A DNA stretch of 41,327 bases from Algoriphagus aestuarii (GTDB lineage Bacteria; Bacteroidota; Bacteroidia; Cytophagales; Cyclobacteriaceae): NCBI GenBank assembly GCA_017051695.1, contig JAFIDK010000003.1, positions 1 to 41,327 on the forward strand. The letters are read 5' to 3'. Each line of letters begins with the position of its first letter. Within the stretch, counting starts at the first letter, position 1. Both the position numbers and the translations under genes were made by a program. This document shows, piece by piece, positions 25,606 through 37,225 of this stretch. A model generated the notes under the pieces. It worked only from the letters and a program-made list of their open reading frames with translations, ran no database searches and was not told where the DNA came from.

Positions 25606-27564
25606 ATGAAAAGAAAAATAATTCTATCACTTCTTTTAGCCGGATTCGGTTTTGCAGAAGTGACCAGTTCGATTGCCCAAGAGGTAAAAGAAAATAATCA
25701 AAGCCAATTTGGTGAGTTTATGGATCGTCGAGGTACGTATTCCAGAACGGCTTCTGGAAAACCAGGCGTTGGATATTGGCAAAATTCAGCGGATTATCAG
25801 ATAGAAGCGACTCTAGATGATCAGGCTCATACCATCGCGGGTACGTTGACTATGACCTATACCAATAACAGTCCGGAGGCACTGGATTTTATCTGGATGC
25901 AACTGGAGCAAAACAGGTTCAAAGAAGATTCCCGAGGCACCTTGACTACACCTGTGCAAGGAAATCGATACAATGGCGACACAGATGGTGGATTCGACAT
26001 CAGTAATCTGGCAGCAAAAGTCGGGGCAAAAGGAGCGACCTCCAATAAACATATCATTTCTGATACCAGAATGCAGGTTTGGTTTGCCGAACCTATTCCG
26101 GCAAAAGGTGGAAAAGCGACAGTTTCAATGAATTTTTCCTTCAAAATTCCTGAAAAAGGCATGGATCGAATGGGAAGACTGGAAGTGGAGGATGGAACTA
26201 TTTACGCCTTGGCTCAGTGGTATCCGAAAGTAGCGGTTTTTGATCAGATCGAAGGATGGAACGTGGAGCCATACTTGGGTGCTGGTGAATTCTATTTGGA
26301 GTATGGAAATTTCGATTATAAGATTACCGTCCCTCACGATCACATAGTGGTGGGTTCCGGTGAATTGTTGAATCCTAAAGAAGTATTGAGCAAAGAGTTA
26401 CAGGATCGCTACGCCAAAGCAAAAGAAAGTGATGAAACAGTTTATTTGGTTTCTCCAGAAGAAATCGGAAATACCGAATTGACCAGACCGAAACAAGAAG
26501 GTACTGTTACTTGGCATTTTGCTATTCAAAACAGCAGGGATATTGCTTTTGCTTCCTCTAAAACATTCATTTGGGATGCAGCAAAAATCAATCTTCCAAG
26601 TGGTAAAACCATATTGGCCCAATCCGTTTATCCTAAAGAATCAAACGGAGAGGAGGCTTGGTCAAGATCCACAGAATATTCCAAAGCCTCTATAGAACAC
26701 TATTCTGAAACTTGGTTTGAATTCCCTTATGGAACAGCAACCAATGTGGCGGCAGAAATCGGCGGAATGGAATATCCAGGTTTGAATTTCTGTCATTATA
26801 AATCAAAAGGGAGAGGTCTTTGGGGTGTGACGGACCATGAATTTGGTCATAACTGGTTCCCAATGATTGTTGGGTCAAATGAAAGAAGATATGCCTGGAT
26901 GGACGAAGGTTTCAATACATTCATCAACCATTACAGCACCTTGGCTTTCAACAATGGGGAATACCCATCCAATTTGCAACAGACAAGAAGATCGATCAAC
27001 TATTTTAATTCAGAGTCAAGAGAAGGGATCGATACTTACCCAGATGTGGTCAATACCTCCAATCTGGGAATGATCGCCTATAATAAGCCTGCGATGGGAT
27101 TGATTCTTTTGAGAGAATACATTTTAGGTCCTGAGAGGTTTGACAATGCTTTCAAATCGTATATTAAAACCTGGGCTTACAAACATCCACAGCCTTCAGA
27201 TTTCTTCAATCATATGGAAAATGTAGGCGGAGAGAACTTGTCTTGGTTTTGGCAAGGTTGGTTCTATGGTAACGGAAATATTGATCTTGGAATCAATGGC
27301 GTTTTCCCATACTCTGGAAATTATCTGTTGAGTATTTCCAATAAAGGAGAAATCCCAATGCCGGTATTATTCGAAGTGACCTATGAAGATGATACCAAAG
27401 AAAGGTTTACCCTTCCCGTAGAAATCTGGCAGCGAGGAGATGTATGGAATCATATCATCAAAACTGAAAAGAAAGTGAAATCAGTAGTGTTGGATCCTGA
27501 TAAAATCCTTCCGGATGTCAATCTGGGGAATGACAGTTGGCCTCAAGATATTTATGACAATTAG
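25606..27564 (+). CDS. Secreted M1-family zinc metallopeptidase
   Basis: A 652-residue exported metallopeptidase of the M1 (aminopeptidase N/gluzincin) clan. ATG 25606 starts a clear signal peptide (MKRKIILSLLLAGFGFAE, cleavage near SIAQ); the in-frame TTG upstream is not used because it overlaps the likely promoter. The zinc site is HEFGH at 411-415 with the third ligand E434 in WMDEGF, the standard HExxH-18-E spacing. GGMEYPG upstream replaces the exopeptidase motif GxMEN with GGMEY, so strict aminopeptidase activity is not certain. The N-terminal domain is beta-rich and there is no PorSS sorting domain at the C-terminus. It probably feeds on periplasmic or extracellular peptides. A terminator follows. 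Confidence 0.92.
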   Translation: MKRKIILSLLLAGFGFAEVTSSIAQEVKENNQSQFGEFMDRRGTYSRTASGKPGVGYWQNSADYQIEATLDDQAHTIAGTLTMTYTNNSPEALDFIWMQLEQNRFKEDSRGTLTTPVQGNRYNGDTDGGFDISNLAAKVGAKGATSNKHIISDTRMQVWFAEPIPAKGGKATVSMNFSFKIPEKGMDRMGRLEVEDGTIYALAQWYPKVAVFDQIEGWNVEPYLGAGEFYLEYGNFDYKITVPHDHIVVGSGELLNPKEVLSKELQDRYAKAKESDETVYLVSPEEIGNTELTRPKQEGTVTWHFAIQNSRDIAFASSKTFIWDAAKINLPSGKTILAQSVYPKESNGEEAWSRSTEYSKASIEHYSETWFEFPYGTATNVAAEIGGMEYPGLNFCHYKSKGRGLWGVTDHEFGHNWFPMIVGSNERRYAWMDEGFNTFINHYSTLAFNNGEYPSNLQQTRRSINYFNSESREGIDTYPDVVNTSNLGMIAYNKPAMGLILLREYILGPERFDNAFKSYIKTWAYKHPQPSDFFNHMENVGGENLSWFWQGWFYGNGNIDLGINGVFPYSGNYLLSISNKGEIPMPVLFEVTYEDDTKERFTLPVEIWQRGDVWNHIIKTEKKVKSVVLDPDKILPDVNLGNDSWPQDIYDN

Positions 27565-27570
27565 AAAAAT

Positions 27571-27601
27571 AGCCCGGAATTTGATTCCGGGCTTTTTTTT
27601 T
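27571..27601 (+). terminator. Terminator after the M1 peptidase gene
   Basis: A perfect 10-bp stem (AGCCCGGAAT at 27571-27580 with ATTCCGGGCT at 27584-27593) closes a TTG loop and is followed by a nine-T run. Confidence 0.92.
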
Positions 27602-27607
27602 GACTAA

Positions 27608-28042
27608 TTAATAATCGTCATTGATCTCCAGCCACATACCATCAGGATCCTGAATGTAAATCTGTCTGATTCCATCTACTCGGATAGTGACTTTTCCTTT
27701 TTCTCCAGGCCAGCTTTCAAATGGATAATTGGTGTCTTGAAGGGTTTTGATGAAAGAATCCATGTCCTTCATACTAAAACAAAGGTGATTTACTTTTGAG
27801 ATTTGCGTCGGGACATTTGGTGCTTCTATGATATGTAAAGCTGCACCGCCGCCGATATCGTACCAAGCATGCAGGCCATCTTTAAATGGCTCATCGATCT
27901 CTTTTAGACCGACGATGGATTCATAAAATTTTTTACTGTTTTCCAGATTCGAGACGTGGACAGCAATATGGTTGACTTTGATCTGTGAAAAGGATGTCAT
28001 GTAGATTCCGGTAACTAAAAGGAAGGTTAAAAGGGCTTTCAT
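27608..28042 (-). CDS. Exported VOC-superfamily (glyoxalase-like) protein
   Basis: A single-module vicinal-oxygen-chelate protein of 144 residues with two beta-alpha-beta-beta-beta repeats. An N-terminal signal peptide (MKALLTFLLVTGIYMTSFSQ) precedes the domain, so the mature protein is probably periplasmic. The predicted metal ligands are H25 in VNHIAVHV, H70/E73 in ALHIIE, H86 in VNHLCFSM and E139 in MWLEIND, in the positions typical of glyoxalase/bleomycin-resistance/dioxygenase proteins. The substrate cannot be assigned. It is a single gene, convergent with the M1 peptidase gene; the terminator between them lies only seven bases from its stop. Confidence 0.85.
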   Translation of the reverse strand: MKALLTFLLVTGIYMTSFSQIKVNHIAVHVSNLENSKKFYESIVGLKEIDEPFKDGLHAWYDIGGGAALHIIEAPNVPTQISKVNHLCFSMKDMDSFIKTLQDTNYPFESWPGEKGKVTIRVDGIRQIYIQDPDGMWLEINDDY

Positions 28043-28135
28043 TTTTTATTGGGTTTCTTTGAATTGCTTGTGAAAATAAAATTCAACGACCCAATGTCAG
28101 CTTTTTAGAAAAAGATTGAAAGTAAAATTTGATAT

Positions 28136-28164
28136 AAAAAAAGGGCAGGTCTTTCGAACTGCCC
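28136..28164 (-). terminator. Terminator after the CtpA-type protease gene
   Basis: On the minus strand CTGCCC/GGGCAG arms (28159-28164 with 28143-28148) close a ten-base loop and are followed by seven T residues. It lies about 20 bases past the stop of the protease gene. Confidence 0.7.
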
Positions 28165-28186
28165 CATATTGATTTTTAAAACAAAC

Positions 28187-29836
28187 TTATTCTTCTAATT
28201 CACTCAAGTCATCTGCCAGTGCGATTTTTTCTGCCTGGTCAAACAGTTTCAATGCCTGCATGTAAACTTCATTGATGTCATTGACCACCATGTAAAAGGC
28301 GCTATCGTCATATAGCTGTCTTCCAAGATGAGCCTTCACCAAGATTTTTAGATAATCTTTGGACTTGTTGAAGTCAGCCTGATCAAACTCCACTTTATTT
28401 TTCTCACCAACTGCTACCAATTCTTTTAACATGGCATCAGTCACCTGAAAGTTGGCTTTATAATCTTCTACGCTCATGCCATCAAATTTCTCCTTGTTAT
28501 TATTGGCATATTCCAAAACAAACTCTCTATTAGAATCTGAATTGAATAATCGATTGACGTATCGGCTATTCAACGTGGTGTCTAGCGGCACAAAATAATC
28601 TGGCATAATTCCTCCTCCTCCATACACAGTCCTACCTTTGGCAGTTTCATATTTGAGACTGTCGTTAAAACTGATGCTGTCAGCGGAGAAAAACTCTCCA
28701 TGCTCAAATCTCTTGATATAATCCAGTTCATAATCTTCATGGTTGGAACCATAAGGTTTCTGGATAGATCTTCCTGATGGAGTATAATACCTTGCAATGG
28801 TCAATCTTAGTTCACCACCATCTGATAAATCAATTGGAAGCTGAACCAGTCCTTTTCCAAATGATCTTCTTCCTACAATCAGACCTCGATCATTGTCCTG
28901 AATTGCACCCGCAAGGATTTCAGATGCCGAAGCACTTCCCTCATTGATCAAAACGATCACCGGGCCTTCTTCAAATAATCCTGGCTTGAAGGCAAAAGCT
29001 TTCTGACTATACTGATCCACTTTCCCTTCCTGAGAAACGATCAATGCTCTTTGGCCTAGAAGTTCATCAGCCATATTGATAGCAGCACCCATATATCCTC
29101 CCGGGTTGCCTTGCAAATCCACGATCAACTTCTTCATTCCCTTTGATTTCAATTCCTCAATGGAGGTTCTGAATTCGTCATAGGTTGTTGCGGCAAATCG
29201 GGTTACTTTGATATAACCGATTTCATCATTGACCATGTATGTGGCGTTGATGCTATACTGAGGGATTTTATCTCTTGTAATTTCATAAGGGATCAAATCC
29301 TCTTGATTTTTCCTTTTGATATCTATGGTAACTTTCGATCCTTTAGGTCCTCTTAGTAGGTCAAAAACGTCACGGTTGGTCACCCCGATTCCGGCTACTG
29401 TTTTGCCGTCGACGGTAATTATTTGGTCACCAGACTGTATCCCGAGCGCTTCAGAAGGACCTCCAGTCAATGGAGCAACGACATAAATGGTATCTCTGAT
29501 GATTCCGAACTCTACTCCAATACCGTCAAATTCACCATCTAACTGAGATTGTGCGAGTGATGCGTCTCTTGCAGGAATATAGCTCGAGTGTGGATCCAGA
29601 TTTTCCAGCATTTTAGTGATGCCGTATTCCACTAGTTCATTAGTGTTGACACTATCCACATAATCTCTGTTGATATAGGTCATAATTTCCTGGAGCTTAT
29701 ACAATGCAGCTCTCAGGTCATTTTGGTTACTCTTAGGTTCAGCAAAAGTAGCTCCTATCCAAATACCAGCAGAAATTGCCAATGCCAGGATAATAGGAAG
29801 TCTTATTTGCGCCTTCGTGTTTTTAGTATCGCTCAC
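28187..29836 (-). CDS. C-terminal processing protease (S41, CtpA/Prc type)
   Basis: A 549-residue periplasmic serine protease. An N-terminal hydrophobic segment (about 11-32) anchors or exports it. A PDZ domain covers about 95-180 (GEFDGIGVEFG, GGPSEALGIQSGDQI). The S41 catalytic domain carries the dyad S303 in GSASASEILAG and K328 in VGRRSFGKGLVQ, spaced by 25 residues exactly as in E. coli Prc. VDLQGNPGG (about 239-247) forms the oxyanion region. A helical C-terminal extension follows. The family trims C-termini of envelope proteins and regulates peptidoglycan hydrolases; the targets here are unknown. It is divergent from the hemerythrin operon, with about 160 bases between the starts. Confidence 0.95.
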   Translation of the reverse strand: MSDTKNTKAQIRLPIILALAISAGIWIGATFAEPKSNQNDLRAALYKLQEIMTYINRDYVDSVNTNELVEYGITKMLENLDPHSSYIPARDASLAQSQLDGEFDGIGVEFGIIRDTIYVVAPLTGGPSEALGIQSGDQIITVDGKTVAGIGVTNRDVFDLLRGPKGSKVTIDIKRKNQEDLIPYEITRDKIPQYSINATYMVNDEIGYIKVTRFAATTYDEFRTSIEELKSKGMKKLIVDLQGNPGGYMGAAINMADELLGQRALIVSQEGKVDQYSQKAFAFKPGLFEEGPVIVLINEGSASASEILAGAIQDNDRGLIVGRRSFGKGLVQLPIDLSDGGELRLTIARYYTPSGRSIQKPYGSNHEDYELDYIKRFEHGEFFSADSISFNDSLKYETAKGRTVYGGGGIMPDYFVPLDTTLNSRYVNRLFNSDSNREFVLEYANNNKEKFDGMSVEDYKANFQVTDAMLKELVAVGEKNKVEFDQADFNKSKDYLKILVKAHLGRQLYDDSAFYMVVNDINEVYMQALKLFDQAEKIALADDLSELEE

Positions 29837-29988
29837 GTCTTTACCTTTCTTATTTTATTGCTTATTAATTCTAAACTAGCACAAATTGCCAGTGTTTTAA
29901 AAGTGACTTTTTATAAAGTTAACGAATGTTTATACGAGGGGGTACGATAATGATCCAATTTATTACCCTTTTTTCTGTTAAAAAAAAT

Positions 29989-29996
29989 TATTTTTG
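29989..29996 (+). promoter_or_regulatory. -7 promoter element directly upstream of the hemerythrin gene
   Basis: TATTTTTG matches TAnnTTTG exactly and ends only four bases before the ATG at 30001. If active, transcription would begin at or next to the start codon. No TTTG is seen at the right spacing upstream. Confidence 0.35.
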
Positions 29997-30000
29997 TGCT

Positions 30001-30759
30001 ATGAAGGCTGAAAATGCATTTACTAAAGCTTTGGTAGGGGACTTGGTGTCTGAAAACTATGTTTTCGCATCGGTGTTGCACTATTTTGGCATCAGCTTTT
30101 ATCAGTATCAGACTCATGCCTTGGAGGATGTTTGCAAAAAACATAAAGTCCATCCAAATCAACTTATTTCCGAATTGGAGGCTTGGGCTGTGAGAAAGGA
30201 GCCTACAAACGAGGAGTTGTATCTCAATCCAATAGAAGTTTTGGTCGCCTATTTAAAAAGAAAGCATTATTTCTTTGTCCGTCAAGAGCTTCCTTTTCTT
30301 GCAAATATAATTTCTGGAATTACTCCAGAGCCAGAGTATGCTGGGTTGATTGCTGATCTAAGAATCATGTTCCCGCTTTTTGTGGAAGATTTTATCCATC
30401 ATATTCACGAAGAGGAGAGTGGTCTTTTTAACAGAATCGTTCTGTTGCAGGATGTGGAGAATGATAATTACAGCCTTTTTGACGCGCTTAAAATTCTGGA
30501 GAAGGATCCAATCCATTTGTTGTCGGAAGTCCATGAGATCCATGATGATGAAATGGAAGGTATTCGGAAATTGACAAGAGATTATTCTTTGCCAGAAAAT
30601 GCACCACTTACCATGAAGGTTCTTTACCATGAGCTTCAGAATTTTGAGAGAGAGCTTTCCATACATGCTCAGATAGAGGATGAATTACTTTTTCCGAAGG
30701 CGGTAGAACTAGAGCGTGAGGCCATGCGCAAAATCCGCAAAAAAATCAGGATCAACTGA
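30001..30759 (+). CDS. Hemerythrin-domain protein of the RIC/YtfE/ScdA type
   Basis: A 252-residue protein resembling the repair-of-iron-centres (RIC) family. The start at 30001 (MKAENAFTKALVGDLVSEN) is preferred over an ATG at 29926 because the longer leader is unlike family members. Residues about 9-60 match the ScdA_N/DUF542 domain in layout (VGDLVSENYVFASVLHYFGI...LEDVC...PNQLISELE), but the family's CCGG motif is replaced by YQYQ at 34-37. The C-terminal hemerythrin domain supplies likely di-iron ligands: H89 in KRKHYFFVRQELP, H133/H136 and E137-E139, H178/H181, and H222/E226 in IHAQIEDELLFP. It heads an operon with ruvX, def and an amidase; the ruvX start overlaps its stop by one base. 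Confidence 0.8.
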   Translation: MKAENAFTKALVGDLVSENYVFASVLHYFGISFYQYQTHALEDVCKKHKVHPNQLISELEAWAVRKEPTNEELYLNPIEVLVAYLKRKHYFFVRQELPFLANIISGITPEPEYAGLIADLRIMFPLFVEDFIHHIHEEESGLFNRIVLLQDVENDNYSLFDALKILEKDPIHLLSEVHEIHDDEMEGIRKLTRDYSLPENAPLTMKVLYHELQNFERELSIHAQIEDELLFPKAVELEREAMRKIRKKIRIN

Positions 30760-31172
30760 TGGCGAGAATTATTGCAATTGATTTAGGAACCAAACGCACG
30801 GGCTTGGCTGTTACGGATCCGCTTAGGATGTTGGCAAATCCCATGGAAACCATTGACACTTCAGGCCTTTTGGAATATCTGAAAGCCTATTTCGCGAAAG
30901 AGGAAGTAGACACCATTGTTTTGGGATTACCTATTCGTCTCAACGGGAAAGACAACGAAATGACTCCCAAAGTAATGGAGATGAAAGGAAAGTTAGAGCA
31001 GATATTTCCCTCAAAAAAAATAGAATTGATCGACGAAAGGTTTACTTCCAAGATGGCTATGCAGAGCATGATCTCCATGGGCAGTAAAAAGAAAGACCGT
31101 CGTGAAAAAGCCGGAAACTTGGACAAGGTCAGCGCAGCAATAATTTTACAATCGTATTTAGAAAGACAATGA
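30759..31172 (+). CDS. ruvX: RuvX/YqgF (putative Holliday junction resolvase fold; pre-16S rRNA nuclease)
   Basis: A 137-residue RNase H-fold nuclease. YqgF is required for maturation of the 5' end of pre-16S rRNA in E. coli and also acts on Holliday junctions in some bacteria. Visible signatures are IIAIDLGTKRTGLAV (about 4-18, with catalytic D8), TIVLGLPIRLNGKDNEMT, LIDERFTSKMA (catalytic E) and the C-terminal DKVSAAIILQSYLE with the third acidic residue. Length is normal. The start overlaps the hemerythrin stop (TGATGG) by one base and the stop overlaps the def start (ATGA), so the three are translationally coupled. Confidence 0.95.
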   Translation: MARIIAIDLGTKRTGLAVTDPLRMLANPMETIDTSGLLEYLKAYFAKEEVDTIVLGLPIRLNGKDNEMTPKVMEMKGKLEQIFPSKKIELIDERFTSKMAMQSMISMGSKKKDRREKAGNLDKVSAAIILQSYLERQ

Positions 31173-31723
31173 TTTACCCCATAGTTGCCTACGGGAACCC
31201 GATACTTAAAAAAGAGGCAGAAGAAATCAATGAAGGTACAACCCTTGACTCAATGATCAAGGACATGTTTGCCACCATGGATCATGCCAATGGCGTGGGG
31301 CTGGCTGCTCCTCAAATCAACCAAGGAATCAGGCTTTTTGTGATTGACAGTACCTTGATGCTTGATGAGGAGGATGAAGAAGTCGGTATCAGAAGGGCTT
31401 TTATCAATCCGATTATTCTAGATGAATATGGGGATGATTATAGTTTTGAAGAAGGGTGTTTGAGTATTCCGGAAGTGCGTGCTGAGATCATCAGGCCTGA
31501 AAAACTCACCATCGAATATTACGATGAAAACTGGAATCTGAAGGAAGAAGAATTTGGAGGGATGACTGCGAGAGTAATTCAGCATGAATACGACCACTTG
31601 GAAGGGATTCTTTTTGTCGATTATCTGAAAGGATTGAAAAAACGTCTGGTGAAATCTAAATTGATTGACGTCAGCAAAGGGAAAATATCGACAGATTACA
31701 GAATGATCTATCCACTGAAATGA
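31169..31723 (+). CDS. def: Peptide deformylase
   Basis: Removes the formyl group from the N-terminal methionine of new proteins. The 184 residues hold all three motifs: GVGLAAPQI (42-50), EGCLSIP with metal ligand C97, and QHEYDH with H139, E140 and H143. A charged insertion (DEEDEEVGIR, about 66-75) is common in Bacteroidota enzymes. The start overlaps the ruvX stop by four bases and its stop overlaps the amidase start by four bases. Confidence 0.98.
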   Translation: MIYPIVAYGNPILKKEAEEINEGTTLDSMIKDMFATMDHANGVGLAAPQINQGIRLFVIDSTLMLDEEDEEVGIRRAFINPIILDEYGDDYSFEEGCLSIPEVRAEIIRPEKLTIEYYDENWNLKEEEFGGMTARVIQHEYDHLEGILFVDYLKGLKKRLVKSKLIDVSKGKISTDYRMIYPLK

Positions 31724-32517
31724 ATCGTACTCCCCAATTATCCATCGCATTAGTTCAAACTGATCTTTACTGGAAAGATAAGACAGCGAATTTGGCTATG
31801 CTAGAAGAGAAAATTTGGGAGTTAACCGAAAAAGTCGATTTGATCATCCTTCCTGAAATGTTCCCAACGGGATTTAGTATGGAGGCTGCTGAGCTTGCCG
31901 AGCCGATGAATCTTGGGATTTGCAAATGGATGAAGCAAATGGCTTCCCAAACCCAAGCAGTAATTACCGGGAGTGCGATTATCAAGGATGAGGGGATGTT
32001 TTACAACCGGCTTCTTTGGGTTACTCCCGAAGGAGAAATTTCCCATTACGACAAAAGACATCTTTTTCGTATGGCAAAAGAAGAGGAAACATATTCCCCT
32101 GGCCAAAGGCTTCCTGTTTTCGATCTGAAAGGTTGGAAAATTTGTCCTCAAGTTTGTTATGATCTCCGATTCCCTGTTTTCTCCAGAAACTCCTGGAAAA
32201 ATGGAGAAGCCGCCTATGATTTTTTATTTTATGTTGCCTCTTGGCCGGCTGCAAGGACTTCAGCTTGGGATGCATTATTGCCTGCCAGAGCGATAGAAAA
32301 TTTATGTTATGTAGCAGGAGTAAATCGGATCGGCAGGGATGGAAATGAGATAGAGTACATCGGACATTCATCCGCCTTTGACTTTAAAGGAGTTCAAATT
32401 GCCAACGCCGGTGAGGAGGGAAAAACAGTTCTTTTTACCCTAAATGCGGAGTATTTGGAAAGTTATAGAGCAAAATTCCCTGCCTGGATGGATGCGGATA
32501 ATTTTACAATCGGGTAA
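31720..32517 (+). CDS. Nitrilase-superfamily amidohydrolase (omega-amidase/YafV-like)
   Basis: A 265-residue carbon-nitrogen hydrolase with the Glu-Lys-Cys triad: E46 in ILPEMFPTGFSM, K112 in YDKRHLFRM and C146 in ICPQVCYDLRFP. The LRFPVFSRN segment after the cysteine and the MAKEEETYSPG segment are typical of the omega-amidase branch (YafV), which hydrolyses 2-oxoglutaramate and similar compounds as a metabolite-repair enzyme. The exact substrate is inferred from family resemblance. It is the last gene of the coupled operon (hemerythrin-ruvX-def-amidase). Confidence 0.9.
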   Translation: MNRTPQLSIALVQTDLYWKDKTANLAMLEEKIWELTEKVDLIILPEMFPTGFSMEAAELAEPMNLGICKWMKQMASQTQAVITGSAIIKDEGMFYNRLLWVTPEGEISHYDKRHLFRMAKEEETYSPGQRLPVFDLKGWKICPQVCYDLRFPVFSRNSWKNGEAAYDFLFYVASWPAARTSAWDALLPARAIENLCYVAGVNRIGRDGNEIEYIGHSSAFDFKGVQIANAGEEGKTVLFTLNAEYLESYRAKFPAWMDADNFTIG

Positions 32518-32557
32518 AAAGCTTTGATGAAGGGTTCTGAGGATTTGATGAACCGAA

Positions 32558-32587
32558 TTTGAAACAAGGATATTTTCTGTAATTTAG
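32558..32587 (+). promoter_or_regulatory. Candidate promoter of the isocitrate dehydrogenase gene
   Basis: TTTG (32558-32561), an 18-base spacer and TAATTTAG (32580-32587) match the Bacteroidota pattern with TTAG in place of TTTG. The ATG is about 130 bases downstream, so the leader would be long; the rest of the 198-base gap holds no gene. Confidence 0.4.
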
Positions 32588-32658
32588 CCGCAAAATTTTC
32601 TGACCCTGTATTCTGAAATTTCTGATTGCATGAGATTTGAGTAATGGAAGTGGAGTGA

Positions 32659-34944
<2,286 letters not shown>

Positions 34945-34964
34945 ATTGACTTTATTTCTATTGA

Positions 34965-35001
34965 ATGCCCTGATTCAGATCTTGGATCAGGGCATTTTTT
35001 T
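34965..35001 (+). terminator. Terminator after the isocitrate dehydrogenase gene
   Basis: A 10-bp stem (ATGCCCTGAT at 34965-34974 with ATCAGGGCAT at 34986-34995) closes an 11-base loop and is followed by seven T residues. It touches the stop of the convergent protease gene. Confidence 0.88.
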
Positions 35002-35896
35002 ATCCTTCCTCAAATGAAACTTGATGCTGTTTTAAAAATTCCTTAATTACGGAAACATGGATACATTCCCCCAAGTGGATAAATGAGTAATCATTTACTT
35101 TTTTCTCTTTACCATGTGCAATGATGGATTTCTCCTCAATATCAAATCCAAGGTGGAGGTGTTTAGTCCGACTTTGCATACCGATTATCCTTCCTTCAGA
35201 GTCAAAGAGTGGGCCTCCGCTTTGTCCTCTTAGACCTGGAGTGCTCATTTCTATGCCATAGATTTTTCCGGTTTTATCACCTAAAAAACGAGTAACCATC
35301 CCTTCAATGGGGAATCTTGGTGACCTCGCATTTCCTTTGGAAGTCCATTCTAACACTTCCTTTTCCAAGTTAAGTTGGAAATTGGAAAATTCAGGAAAAG
35401 GAAAGCCTAATCGACAAAGCATATCCCCGGGATGAACAGTTGCCGTGTCTTTCAAAAACCTGGGATTATTTGTAAAGAGCTTTTTCTCAAATCCCTCGAA
35501 TTTGATCAAAGCTAAATCGTATTCTGGATGTGCATGGATTTTTAGGTTATTAATCTGGTCTACACAATCCACAAAAGTCACCCTCATTTCGGATGTTTTA
35601 TCGGATTTCAGGCCTAATTGATAGGCGAGTTGTTTGTGTTTTTTGAGATCTTTTTTCCCCGCCAGATATTGGTGATACACTTGATTGATTTGGTCAGCCT
35701 GGGAAAGCCATTGGGCAACATGCTTGCAGGTCAAGGCATAGCCTTGATCGTTTACAAAGAAAAGGGTAGCTGATCCTCGCTGGACTTGCTGCGCTTCAAA
35801 ATTCCTGGATATCGAGTGAATAGCCCGGGTGAATCCGGCTACTTCCTGAATGGCTTTGGCAAACATAAGATTTTGTCTTTGTTCCAAATTAGCCAT
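35000..35896 (-). CDS. Trypsin-like serine protease without signal peptide or PDZ
   Basis: A 298-residue chymotrypsin-fold (S1-type, DegP-related) protease. The triad is visible: H59 in LTCKHVAQ, D127 in HPEYDLALIKF and S226 in GLRGQSGGPLF. The N-terminus (MANLEQRQNLMFAKAIQEV) is a charged helix with no export signal and no PDZ domain follows, so the protein seems to act in the cytoplasm or to be exported by an unrecognised route. The insert at about 65-105 is lysine-rich. It stands alone between the convergent icd gene and the divergent gapA gene. Substrates are unknown. Confidence 0.85.
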   Translation of the reverse strand: MANLEQRQNLMFAKAIQEVAGFTRAIHSISRNFEAQQVQRGSATLFFVNDQGYALTCKHVAQWLSQADQINQVYHQYLAGKKDLKKHKQLAYQLGLKSDKTSEMRVTFVDCVDQINNLKIHAHPEYDLALIKFEGFEKKLFTNNPRFLKDTATVHPGDMLCRLGFPFPEFSNFQLNLEKEVLEWTSKGNARSPRFPIEGMVTRFLGDKTGKIYGIEMSTPGLRGQSGGPLFDSEGRIIGMQSRTKHLHLGFDIEEKSIIAHGKEKKVNDYSFIHLGECIHVSVIKEFLKQHQVSFEEG

Positions 35897-36003
35897 TTCT
35901 CCGAGATTTGCCCTTTTGGGAACAGTTGAAAAAAATATTTTCCTTTCCGAAATCGATTGATTTTTAAATTGTGGGGATTCTGTTTGACAGGAATCTCAAT
36001 CCA

Positions 36004-36035
36004 TTTGGGCTAGCCAATAATTTATAATAACTTAG
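36004..36035 (+). promoter_or_regulatory. Candidate gapA promoter
   Basis: TTTG (36004-36007), a 20-base spacer and TAACTTAG (36028-36035) fit the -33/-7 pattern with one mismatch in the -7 box. The start codon is 86 bases further. A small GTTTG/CAAAC inverted repeat lies in the leader (about 36082-36097). Confidence 0.45.
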
Positions 36036-36109
36036 CCATCCCTCAGCCACTTTTAGCCAAAAGAGGCATGCCTGATGGGAAAGTTTGAAAAATCAAACCT
36101 ATACGCTAA

Positions 36110-37126
<1,017 letters not shown>

Positions 37127-37130
37127 AGTG

Positions 37131-37159
37131 AAAGCCGGTCATTTGACCGGCTTTTTTTT
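37131..37159 (+). terminator. Terminator after gapA
   Basis: A perfect 10-bp stem (AAGCCGGTCA at 37132-37141 with TGACCGGCTT at 37144-37153) and an eight-T tract. Confidence 0.92.
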
Positions 37160-37225
37160 GCCTTTCCATTTTTTAAACCAAACTAGTTTACTCCTTTTTT
37201 TCGTTTATTCTGGAAAAATTGAGTT

